Part shown: positions 1-7,567 of the stretch, one piece after another
How positions within the stretch are numbered: the first letter of the stretch is position 1
Layout of the letters: each line of letters starts with the position of its first letter
Assembly (NCBI GenBank): GCA_029207755.1
Contig: JARCOQ010000171.1
Coordinates: 62,001-126,000 of the forward strand
Source of the DNA: Chamaea fasciata
Taxonomy: Eukaryota > Chordata > Aves > Passeriformes > Sylviidae
DNA: 64,000 nt
Direction: 5' to 3'
The notes under the pieces: model-generated
The model's database searches: none
Told to the model about the DNA's origin: nothing
What the model saw: only the letters and a program-made list of their open reading frames with translations
Made by a program: the position numbers and the translations under genes

Positions 1-116
1 AAATCCTGTTCCGTTCGGGATTGTAGGTGGCCGAGGCCAGGTGCCCGGCAGAGGGAGTTGGGCACAAAGGATGGGCTGTTTCCAGGGGTAAGTAAAGTCA
101 GCTGCCCAGGTGCCTG
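1..116 (+). repeat. Truncated monomer at left window edge
   Basis: The window opens at monomer offset 76 (AAATCCTGTTCC). The remaining 116 bases match the tail of a consensus copy, so the array extends to the left. Confidence 0.95.
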
Positions 117-881
117 ATGTCAGTTTGTAGGAGGCCTTTGGCCCTCCATGGGAAGCCAGGTTTACTGCTTGTGGCAGCTTGCATCTGGAAGAAATCCTGT
201 TCCGTTCGGGATTGTAGGTGGCCGAGGCCAGGTGCCCGGCAGAGGGAGTTGGGCACATATGATGGCTGGTTTCAACGGGGTAAGTAAGCTCAGCTGCCCA
301 GGTGCCTGTTGTCAGTTTGTAGGAGGCCTTTGGCCCTCCAAGGGATGACAGGCTTCCAGTTTGTGGCAGCTTGCATCTGGAAGAAATCCTGTTCCGTTCA
401 GGATTGTAGGTGGCCGAGGCCTGGAGCCCGGCAGAGGGAGTTGGGCACAAAGGATGGCCTGTTTCCAGGGGTAAGTAAAGTCAGCAGCCCAGGTGCCTGA
501 TGTCAGTTTGTAGGAGGCCTTTGGCTTTCCAAGGGAAGCTAGTCTTCCAGCTTGTGGCAGCTTGCATCTGGAAGAAATCCTGTTCCGTTCGGGATTGTAG
601 GTGGGCGAGGCCAGGTGCCCGGCAGAGGGAGTTGGGCACAAAGGATGGGCTGTTTCCAGGGGTAAGTAAAGTCAGCTGCCCAGGTGCCTGATGTCAGTTT
701 GCAGGAGGCCTTTGGCCCCCCAAGTGAAGCCACGTTTCCAGCTTGTGGCAGCTTGCATCTGGAAGAACTCCGGTTCCGTTCGGGATTGTAGGTGGCCGAG
801 GCCATCTGCCCGGCAGAGGGAGTTGGGCACAAAGGATGTCTTGTTTCCAGGGGTAAGTAAAGTCATCTGCCCAGGTGCCTG
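117..881 (+). repeat. Array segment 0: H-I-B-C
   Basis: Four monomers start at 117 (H), 309 (I), 500 (B-like with CTTTCC) and 691 (C). The first is 192 bp because TTCAACGGGG replaces TTCCAGGGG near 272-280. This order is the end of a left-domain HOR unit leading into the first D-E pair. Confidence 0.85.
691..881 (+). repeat. Family C monomer (type copy)
   Basis: Recognised by CCCCCCAAGTGAAGCC at offsets about 26-40, GAACTCCGG in place of AAATCCTG, and GCCATCTGCCCGG. C copies usually stand directly before a D-E pair or before H; here the D-E pair follows at 882. Some copies read GCATCATGAAG (6613, 9107, 14838, 17321, 20948, 27824, 29161, 31644), forming a subfamily limited to the first 32 kb. 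Confidence 0.85.
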
Positions 882-1072
882 ATGTCAGTTTTTAGGAGGC
901 CTTTGGCCCTACATGGGAAGCCAGGCTTCCTGCTTCTGGCAGCTTGCATCTGGAAGAAATCGTGTTCCGTTCGGGATTGTAGGGGGCCGGAGCTGGGTGC
1001 CCGGATGAGGGAGTTGGACACAAAGGATGGGCTGTTTCCAGGGGTAAGTAAAGTCAGCTGCCCAGGTGCCTG
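882..1072 (+). repeat. Family D monomer (type copy, HOR anchor)
   Basis: Marked by TTTTTAGGAGG at the start, CCATGGGAAGCCAGGCTTCC, ATCGTGTTCC, GGGGGCCGGAGCTGGG and GGATGAGGGAGTTGGACAC. It differs from family A at about 17 of 191 positions (9%). Eighteen full D copies were found, each followed by E. A right-hand subfamily (25150, 41772, 47501, 53040, 55522, 57050, 59532) reads GCATCAGGAGG. Confidence 0.9.
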
Positions 1073-1263
1073 ATGTCAGTTTGCAGGTGGCTATTGGTCC
1101 TCCATGGAAAGCCAGGCTTCCAGCTTGTGGCAGCTTGCATCGGGAAGTAATACTGATCTGTTCGGGATTGCAGGTGGCCGAGGCCTGGTGCCCGGCAGAG
1201 GGAGTTGGGCACAAAGGATGGCCTGTTTCCAGGGGTAAGTAAAGTCAGCTGCCCAGGTGCCTG
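1073..1263 (+). repeat. Family E monomer (type copy, HOR anchor partner)
   Basis: The most divergent old family: GCAGGTGGCTATTGGTCC at the start, CCATGGAAAGCC, then GCATCGGGAAG and TAATACTGATCTGTTC, and often GATTGCAGG. It always follows D, so the D-E pair behaves as one unit. Copies at 25341, 47692, 53231, 57241 and 59723 read GATTGTAGG instead of GATTGCAGG, which separates two E lineages. Confidence 0.9.
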
Positions 1264-1645
1264 ATGTCAGTTTGTAGGAGGCCTTTGGCCCTCCAAGGGA
1301 AGCTTGTCTTCCAGTTTGTGGCAGCTTGCATCTGGAAGAAATCCTGTTCCGTTCGGGATTGTAGGTGGGCGAGACCTGGTGCCCGGTAGAGGGAGTTGGG
1401 CACAAAGGATGGGCTGTTTCCAGGGGTAAGTAAAGTCAGCTGCCCAGGTGCCTGATGCCAGTTTGTAAAAGGCCTTTGGTCCTCCATGGGAAACCAGTCT
1501 TCCAGCTTGTGGCAGCTTGCATCTGGAAGAAATGCTGTTTCGTTCGGGATTGTAGGTGGCCGAGGCCAGGTGCCCGGCAGAGGGAGTTGGGCACAAAGGA
1601 TGTCCTGTTTAGAGGGGTAAGTACAGTCAGCTGCCCAGGTGCCTG

Positions 1646-1836
1646 ATGTCAGTTTGTAGGAGGCCTTTGGCCCTCCTTGGGAAGCCAGGCTTCCTGCTTG
1701 TGGCAGCTTGCATCTGGAAGAAATCCTGTTCCGTTCAGGATTGTAGGTGGCCGAGGCCTGGTGCCCGGCAGAGGGAGTTGGGCACAAAGGATGGGCTGTT
1801 TCCAGGGGTAAGTAAAGTCAGCTGCCCAGGTGCCTG
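1646..1836 (+). repeat. Family L monomer (type copy)
   Basis: CCTCCTTGGGAAGCCAGG with the G-like TTCAGG tail. It follows an M tail in nearly every case (12164, 13119, 19803, 24195, 26105, 36808), so M-L is a recurring pair. The exception is 30116, which follows C. Confidence 0.8.
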
Positions 1837-2027
1837 ATGTCAGTTTGTAGGAGGCCTTTGGCCCTCCATGGGAAGCCAGGCTTCCTGCTTGTGGCAGCTT
1901 GCATCTGGAAGAAATCCTGTTCCGTTCAGGATTGTAGGTGGCCGAGGCCTGGTGCCCGGCAGAGGGAGTTGGGCACAAAGGATGGGCTGTTTCCAGGGGT
2001 AAGTAAAGTCAGCTGCCCAGGTGCCTG
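1837..2027 (+). repeat. Family G monomer (type copy)
   Basis: CCATGGGAAGCCAGGCTTCC followed by TGCTTGTGG, then TTCAGGATTG and GAGGCCTGG. The front half is shared with family D and the tail with L and I, so G looks like a mosaic of existing parts. The TTCAGG state is a CpG-to-CpA change from the consensus TTCGGG. Confidence 0.8.
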
Positions 2028-2040
2028 ATGTCAGTTTGTA

Positions 2041-2058
2041 GGAGGCCTTTGGCCCTCC
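2041..2058. other. Conserved dyad (hairpin/cruciform) element, representative copy
   Basis: GGAGGCCTTTGGCCCTCC can fold into a 7-bp stem (GGAG-GCC with GGCC-TCC, one C bulged) around a TTT loop. It sits at monomer offsets 14-31 and is intact in most monomers; families E and F change the right arm to TGGTCCTCC, and C to GGCCCCCC. Short dyad symmetries are reported to be enriched in centromeric satellites that lack CENP-B boxes. A role here is inference. Confidence 0.7.
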
Positions 2059-2154
2059 AAGGGAAGCTTGTCTTCCAGTTTGTGGCAGCTTGCATCTGGA
2101 AGAAATCCTGTTCCGTTCGGGATTGTAGGTGGGCGAGGCCTGGTGCCCGGCAGA

Positions 2155-2190
2155 GGGAGTTGGGCACAAAGGATGGGCTGTTTCCAGGGG
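2155..2190 (+). other. Four-G-run segment, weak G-quadruplex candidate, representative copy
   Basis: At offsets 128-163 there are runs GGG, GGG, GGG and GGGG separated by loops of 4, 10 and 9 nt. Two loops exceed the usual 7-nt limit, so this is a weak candidate. Monomers reading GATGGCCTG instead of GATGGGCTG lose the third run, so the motif is polymorphic across the array. Confidence 0.35.
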
Positions 2191-2195
2191 TAAGT
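2190..2195 (+). other. GTAAGT splice-donor-like hexamer, representative copy
   Basis: GGGGTAAGTAAAG at offsets 160-172 contains the perfect U1-complementary GTAAGT. It recurs in nearly every monomer. The main exceptions are the K/J junction form (GTAAGTTAAG, still GTAAGT), the GCAAGT form at the end of C monomers that precede D, and the Q tails where it is lost. No polypyrimidine-AG acceptor stands out in the monomer, so a real intron is not supported. Confidence 0.5.
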
Positions 2196-2218
2196 AAAGT
2201 CAGCTGCCCAGGTGCCTG

Positions 2219-2409
2219 ATGTCAGTTTGTAGGAGGCCTTTGGCCCTCCAAGAGAAGTATGTCTTCCAGTTTGTGGCAGCTTGCATCTGGAAGAAATCCT
2301 GTTCCGTTCAGGATTGTAGGTGGGCGAGGCCTGGTGCTTGGCAGAGGGAGTTGGGCACAAAGGATGGGCTGTTTCCAGGGGTAAGTTAAGTCAGCTGCCC
2401 AAATGTCTG
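2219..2409 (+). repeat. Family K monomer (type copy, 'TATGTC' subtype)
   Basis: K is defined by its tail: GGTGCTTGGCAG, GTAAGTTAAG and CCCAAATGTCTG, which leads into J. This copy also has AGAGAAGTATGTC, shared only with the K copies at 10826 and 22858, so these three are close relatives although they are 8.6 and 12 kb apart. Confidence 0.85.
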
Positions 2410-2600
2410 ATGTCAGTTTATAGGAGGCCTTTGGCCCTCCAAGGGAAGGTAGTCTTCCTGTTAAAGGCAGCTTGCATCTGGAAGAAATCCTGTTCCGTTC
2501 GGGATTGTAGGTGGCCGAGGCCAGGTGCCCGGCAGAGGGAGTTGGGCACAAAGGATGGGCTGTTTCCAGGGGTAAGTAAAGTCAGCTGCCCAGGTGCCTG
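2410..2600 (+). repeat. Family J monomer (type copy)
   Basis: Starts ATGTCAGTTTATAGGAGG, then GCTAGTCTTCC (GGTAGTC in this copy) and TGTTAAAGGCAGC in place of AGTTTGTGGCAGC. J nearly always follows K. Where two K-tailed monomers stand in a row (4320-4511, 13692-13883, 26678-26869, 30498-30689) the second has a J front and a K tail, here called K'. Confidence 0.85.
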
Positions 2601-2791
2601 ATGTCAGTTTGTAGGAGGCCTTTGGCCCTCCATGGGAAGCCAGGTTTACTGCTTGTGGCAGCTTGCATCTGGAAGAAATCCTGTTCCGTTCGGGATTGTA
2701 GGTGGCCGAGGCCAGGTGCCCGGCAGAGGGAGTTGGGCACATATGATGGCTGGTTTCCAGGGGTAAGTAGGGTCAGCTGCCCAGGTGCCTG
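2601..2791 (+). repeat. Family H monomer (type copy, NdeI family)
   Basis: CCAGGTTTACTGCTTG and then GGGCACATATGATGGCTGG, which creates a CATATG (NdeI) site, and GTAAGTAAGG or GTAAGTAGGG. Copies at 9298, 17512 and 21139 have GGGCAAATATG instead. H is followed by I in most units, giving an H-I pair. Confidence 0.88.
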
Positions 2792-2982
2792 ATGTCAGTT
2801 TGTAGGAGGCCTTTGGCCCTCCAAGTGATGACAGGCTTCCAGTTTGTGGCAGCTTGCATCTGGAAGAAATCCTGTTCCGTTCAGGATTGTAGGTGGCCGA
2901 GGCCTGGAGCCCGGCAGAGGGAGTTGGGCACAAAGGATGGGCTGTTTCCAGGGGTAAGTAAAGTCAGCTGCCCAGGTGCCTG
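2792..2982 (+). repeat. Family I monomer (type copy)
   Basis: AAG(G/T)GATGACAGGCTTCC at offsets 32-50, TTCAGGATTG and GCCTGGAGCCCGG. It follows H or a J/H chimera. Right-hand copies (46928, 50939, 54950, 58960, 63733) read GATGACATGC, a useful lineage marker. Confidence 0.87.
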
Positions 2983-3937
2983 ATGTCAGTTTGTAGGAGG
3001 CCTTTGGCCCCCCAAGTGAAGCCACGTTTCCAGCTTGTGGCAGCTTGCATCTGGAAGAACTCCGGTTCCGTTCGGGATTGTAGGTGGCCGAGGCCATCTG
3101 CCCGGCAGAGGGAGTTGGGCACAAAGGATGGGCTGTTTCCAGGGGTAAGTAAAGTCAGCTGCCCAGGTGCCTGATGCCAGTATGTAGGAGGCCTTTGGTC
3201 CTCCATGGGAAGCCACGTTTCCAGCTTGTGGCAGCTTGCATCTGGAAGAAATCCTGTTCCGTTTGGGATTGTAGGTGGCCGAGGCCAGGTGCCCGGCAGA
3301 GGGAGTTGGGCACAACGGATGTCTTGTTTCCAGGGGCAAGTAAAGTCATCTGCCCAGGTGCCTGATGTCAGTTTTTAGGAGGCCTTTGGCCCTCCATGGG
3401 AAGCCAGGCTTCCTGCTTGTGGCAGCTTGCATCTGGAAGAAATCGTGTTCCGTTCGGGATTGTAGGGGGCCGGAGCTGGGTGCCCGGATGAGGGAGTTGG
3501 AAACAAAGGATGGGCTGTTTCCAGGGGTAAGTAAAGTCAGCTGCCCAGGTGCCTGATGTCAGTTTGCAGGTGGCTATTGGTCCTCCATGGAAAGCCAGGC
3601 TTCCAGCTTGTGGCAGCTTGCATCGGGAAGTAATACTGATCTGTTCGGGATTGCAGGTGGCCGAGGCCTGGTGCCCGGCAGAGGGAGTTGGGCACAAAGG
3701 ATGGCCTGTTTCCAGGGGTAAGTAAAGTCAGCTGCCCAGGTGCCTGATGTCAGTTTGTAGGAGGCCTTTGGCCCTCCAAGGGAAGCTTGTCTTCCAGTTT
3801 GTGGCAGCTTGCATCTGGAAGCAATCCTGCTCCGTTCGGGTTTGTAGGTGGGCGAGACCTGGTGCCCGGCAGAGGGAGTTGGGCACAAAGGATGGGCTGT
3901 TTCCAGGGGTAAGTAAAGTCAGCTGCCCAGGTGCCTG

Positions 3938-4128
3938 ATGCCAGTTTGTAGGAGGCCTTTGGTCCTCCATGGGAAACCAGTCTTCCAGCTTGTGGCAGCT
4001 TGCATCTGAAAGAAATCCTGTTCCGTTCGGGATTGTAGGTGGCCGAGGCCAGGTGCCCGGCAGAGGGAGTTGGGCACAAAGGATGGGCTGTTTCCAGGGG
4101 TAAGTAAAGTCAGCTGCCCAGGTGCCTG
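3938..4128 (+). repeat. Family F monomer (type copy)
   Basis: Starts ATGCCAGTTTGTAGG, then TTTGGTCCTCCATGGG and AAACCAGTCTTCC. Several copies share the front but carry the M tail (ATGCTGTTTCG), as at 1455, 12546, 20185 and 24577. F usually follows A. Confidence 0.83.
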
Positions 4129-5466
4129 ATGTCAGTTTGTAGGAGGCCTTTGGCCCTCCAAGGGAAGCTTGTCTTCCAGTTTGTGGCAGCTTGCATCTGG
4201 AAGGAATCCTGTTCCGTTCGGGATTGTAGGTGGGCGAGGCCTGGTGCCCGGCAGAGGGAGTTGGGCACAAAGGATGGGCTGTTTCCAGGGGTAAGTAAAG
4301 TCAGCTGCCCAGGTGCCTGATGTCAGTTTGTAGGAGGCCTTTGGCCCTCCAAGAGAAGCTTGTCTTCCAGTTTGTGGCAGCTTGCATCTGGAAGAAATCC
4401 TGTTCCGTTCGGGATTGTAGGTGGGCGAGGCCTGGTGATTGGCAGAGGGAGTTGGGCACAAAGGATGGGCTGTTTCCAGGGGTAAGTTAAGTCAGCTGCC
4501 CAAATGTCTGATGTCAGTTTATAGGAGGCCTTTGGCCCTCCAAGGGAAGCTAGTCTTCCTGTTAAAGGCAGCTTGCATCTGGAAGAAATCCTGTTCCGTT
4601 CGGGATTGTAGGTGGGCGAGGCCTGGTGCTTGGCAGAGGGAGTTGGGCATAAATGATGGGCTGTTTCCAGGGGTAAGTTAAGTCACCTGCCCAAATGTCT
4701 GATGTCAGTTTATAGGAGGCCTTTGGCCCTCCAAGGGAAGCTAGTCTTCCTGTTAAAGGCAGCTTGCATCTGGAAGAAATCCTGTTCCGTTCGGGATTGT
4801 AGGTGGCCAAGGCCTGGTGCCCGGCAGAGGGAGTTGGGCACATATGATGGCTGGTTTCCAGGGGTAAGTAAAGGTCAGCTGCCCAGGTGCCTGATGTCAG
4901 TTTGTAGGAGGCCTTTGGCCCTCCAAGGGATGACAGGCTTCCAGTTTGTGGCAGCTTGCATCTGGAAGAAATCCTGTTCCGTTCAGGATTGTAGGTGGCC
5001 GAGGCCTGGAGCCCGGCAGAGGGAGTTGGGCACAAAGGATGGACTGTTTCCAGGGGTAAGTAAAGTCAGCAGCCCAGGTGCCTGATGTCAGTTTGTAGGA
5101 GGCCTTTGGCCCTCCAAGGGAAGCTAGTCTTCCAGCTTGTGGCAGCTTGCATCTGGAAGAAATCCTGTTCCGTTCGGGATTGTAGGTAGGCTAAGCCAGG
5201 TGCCCGGCAGAGGGAGTTGGGCACAAAGGATGGGCTGTTTCCAGGGGTAAGTAAAGTCAGCTGCCCAGGTGCCTGATGTCAGTTTGTAGGAGGCCTTTGG
5301 CCCTCCATGGGAAGCCAGGCTTCCTGCTTGTGGCAGCTTGCATCTGGAAGAAATCCTGTTCCGTTCAGGATTGTAGGTGGCCGAGGCCTGGTGCCCGGCA
5401 GAGGGAGTTGGGCACAAAGGATGGGCTGTTTCCAGGGTTAAGTAAAGTCAGCTGCCCAGGTGCCTG

Positions 5467-5657
5467 ATGTCAGTTTGTAGGAGGCCTTTGGCCCTCCAAG
5501 GGAAGCTTGTCTTCCAGTTTGTGGCAGCTTGCATCTGGAAGAACTCCGGTTCCGTTCGGGATTGTAGGTGGGCGAGGCCTGGTGCCCGGCAGAGGGAGTT
5601 GGGCACAAAGGATGGGCTGTTTCCAGGGGTAAGTAAAGTCAGCTGCCCAGGTGCCTG
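5467..5657 (+). repeat. A monomer with an internal C-type patch
   Basis: The monomer is family A (GGAAGCTTGTC, GGTGGGCGAGGCCTGG) except for GAAGAACTCCGGTTCC at about 5539-5554, which is the C sequence. The same 16-bp patch occurs in the D at 51512. Confidence 0.75.
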
Positions 5658-7567
5658 ATGTCAGTTTGTAGGAGGCCTTTGGTTCTCCAAGGGAAGCTTG
5701 TCTTCCTGTTTGTGGCAGCTTGCATCTGGAAGAAATCCTGTTCCGTTCGGGATTGTAGGTGGGCGAGGCCTGGTGCTTGGCAGAGGGAGTTGGGCACAAA
5801 GGATGGGCTGTTTCCAGGGGTAAGTTAAGTCACCTGCCCAAATGTCTGGTGTCAGTTTATAGGAGGCCTTTGGCCCTCCAAGGGAAGCTAGTCTTCCAGT
5901 TAAAGGCAGCTTGCATCTGGAAGAAATCCTGTTCCGTTCGGGATTGTAGGTGGGCGAGGCCAGGTGCCCGGCAGAGGGAGTTGGGCACAAAGGATGGGCT
6001 GTTTCCAGGGGTAAGTAAAGTCAGCTGCCCAGGTGCCTGATGTCAGTTTGTAGGAGGCCTTTGGCTCTCCATGTGAAGCCAGGTTTACTGCTTGTGGCAG
6101 CTTGCATCTGGAAGAAATCCTGTTCCGTTCGGGATTGTAGGAGGCCGAGGCCAGGTGCCCGGCAGAGGGAGTTGGGCACATATGATGGCTGGTTTCCAGG
6201 GGTAAGTAAGGTCAGCTGCCCAGGTGCCTGATGTCAGTTTGTAGGAGGCCTTTGGCCCTCCAAGGGATGACAGGCTTCCAGTTTGTGGCAGCTTGCATCT
6301 GGAAGAAATCCTGTTCCGTTCAGGATTGTAGGTGGCCGAGGCCTGGAGCCCGGCAGAGGGAGTTGGGCACAAAGGATGGACTGTTTCCAGGGGTAAGTAA
6401 AGTCAGCAGCCCAGGTGCCTGATGTCAGTTTGTAGGAGGCCTTTGGCCCTCCAAGGGAAGCTTGTCTTCCAGCTTGTGGCAGCTTGCATCTGGAAGAAAT
6501 CCTGTTCCGTTCGGGATTGTAGGTGGGCGAGGCCAGGTGCCCGGCAGAGGGAGTTGGGCACAAAGGATGGGCTGTTTCCAGGGGTAAGTAAAGTCAGCAG
6601 CCCAGGTGCCTGATGTCAGTTTGTAGGAGGCCTTTGGCCCCCCAAGTGAAGCCACGTTTCCAGCTTGTGGCAGCTTGCATCATGAAGAACTCCGGTTCCG
6701 TTCGGGATTGTAGGTGGCCGAGGCCATCTGCCCGGCAGAGGGAGTTGGGCACAAAGGATGGGCTGTTTCCAGGGGTAAGTAAAGTCAGCTGCCCAGGTGC
6801 CTGATGTCAGTTTGTAGGAGGCCTTTGGCCCTCCATGGGAAGCCAGGTTTACTGCTTGTGGCAGCTTGCATCTGGAAGAAATCCTGTTCCGTTCGGGATT
6901 GTAGGTGGCCGAGGCCAGGTGCCCGGCAGAGGGAGTTGGGCACATATGATGGCTGGTTTCCAGGGGTAAGTAAGGTCAGCTGCCCAGGTGCCTGATGTCA
7001 GTTTGTAGGAGGCCTTTGGCCCTCCAAGGGAAGCTTGTCTTCCAGTTTGTGGCAGCTTGCATCTGGAAGAAATCCTGTTCCGTTCAGGATTGTAGGAGGC
7101 CGAGGCCTGGAGCCCGGCAGAGGGAGTTGGGCACAAAGGATGGCCTGTTTCCAGGGGTAAGTAAAGTCAGCAGCCCAGGTGCCTGATGTCAGTTTGTAGG
7201 AGGCCTTTGACCCTCCAAGGGAAGCTAGTCTTCCAGCTTGTGGCAGCTTGCATCTGGAAGAAATCCTGTTCCGTTCGGGATTGTAGGTGGGCGAGGCCAG
7301 GTGCCCGGCAGAGGGAGTTGGGCACAAAGGATGGGCTGTTTCCAGGGGTAAGTAAAGTCAGCTGCCCAGGTGCCTGATGTCAGTTTGTAGGAGGCCTTTG
7401 GCCCCCCAAGTGAAGCCACGTTTCCAGCTTGTGGCAGCTTGCATCTGGAAGAACTCTGGTTCCGTTCGGGATTGTTGGTGGCCGAGGCCATCTGCCCGGC
7501 CGAGGGAGTTGGGCACAAAGGATGTCTTGTTTCCAGGGGCAAGTAAAGTCATCTGCCCAGGTGCCTG

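Larger units (their letters stand above)
2028..2218 (+). repeat. Reference monomer, family A (HindIII family)
   Basis: This copy is a good stand-in for the consensus and the phase used throughout. Base 1 is the A of ATGTCAGTTT. Offsets 14-31 hold an inverted repeat, 37-42 an AAGCTT (HindIII) site that marks family A, 62-71 GCATCTGG context, 86-93 CCGTTCGG, 115-123 GGTGCCCGG, 128-163 four G runs, and 163-168 GTAAGT. Family A is the most abundant class and the apparent core sequence. Variation between families concentrates at offsets 32-60 and 78-124; offsets about 125-191 and 1-31 are much more constant. Confidence 0.9.
882..3364 (+). repeat. HOR segment 1 (13 monomers)
   Basis: The order is D-E-A-F/M-L-G-A-K-J-H-I-C-F with starts every 191 bp and no indel, giving exactly 2,483 bp. 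Compared with segments 3 and 5 it has the same length but a different middle, so the 13-monomer length is shared by units of different composition. Confidence 0.85.
3365..7567 (+). repeat. HOR segment 2 (22 monomers)
   Basis: Order: D-E-A-F-A-K-K'-J/H-I-B-G-A-K-J-H-I-B-C-H-A/I-B-C. A one-base insertion near 4871 puts the following I monomer at 4894. The J/H monomer at 4702 has a J front and the CATATG tail of H. The end of this segment, from about 6231, belongs to the block repeated at 14.5 kb. Confidence 0.83.

Noticed and set aside
500..691. A 63-codon + strand frame in almost every monomer, with its stop overlapping the next start (TGATG)
   Set aside because: It looks like translational coupling, but the frame repeats with the 191-bp monomer, rotates because 191 is not divisible by 3, has no ribosome binding logic for a vertebrate-type array and has no recognisable domain. 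It is a by-product of the satellite.
1245..1787. Minus-strand frames of 95-187 codons crossing monomer boundaries
   Set aside because: They are translations of one to three satellite monomers read backwards. Their lengths follow which monomers happen to lack a stop, and single-base indels simply move them to another frame.
2028..2218. Monomer as an ancient dimer of two half-units
   Set aside because: TTGTAGG occurs at offsets 9 and 96, and GGTGCC at 115 and 184, but the spacings (87 and 69) and the order of the motifs disagree, so no half-unit duplication is supported.
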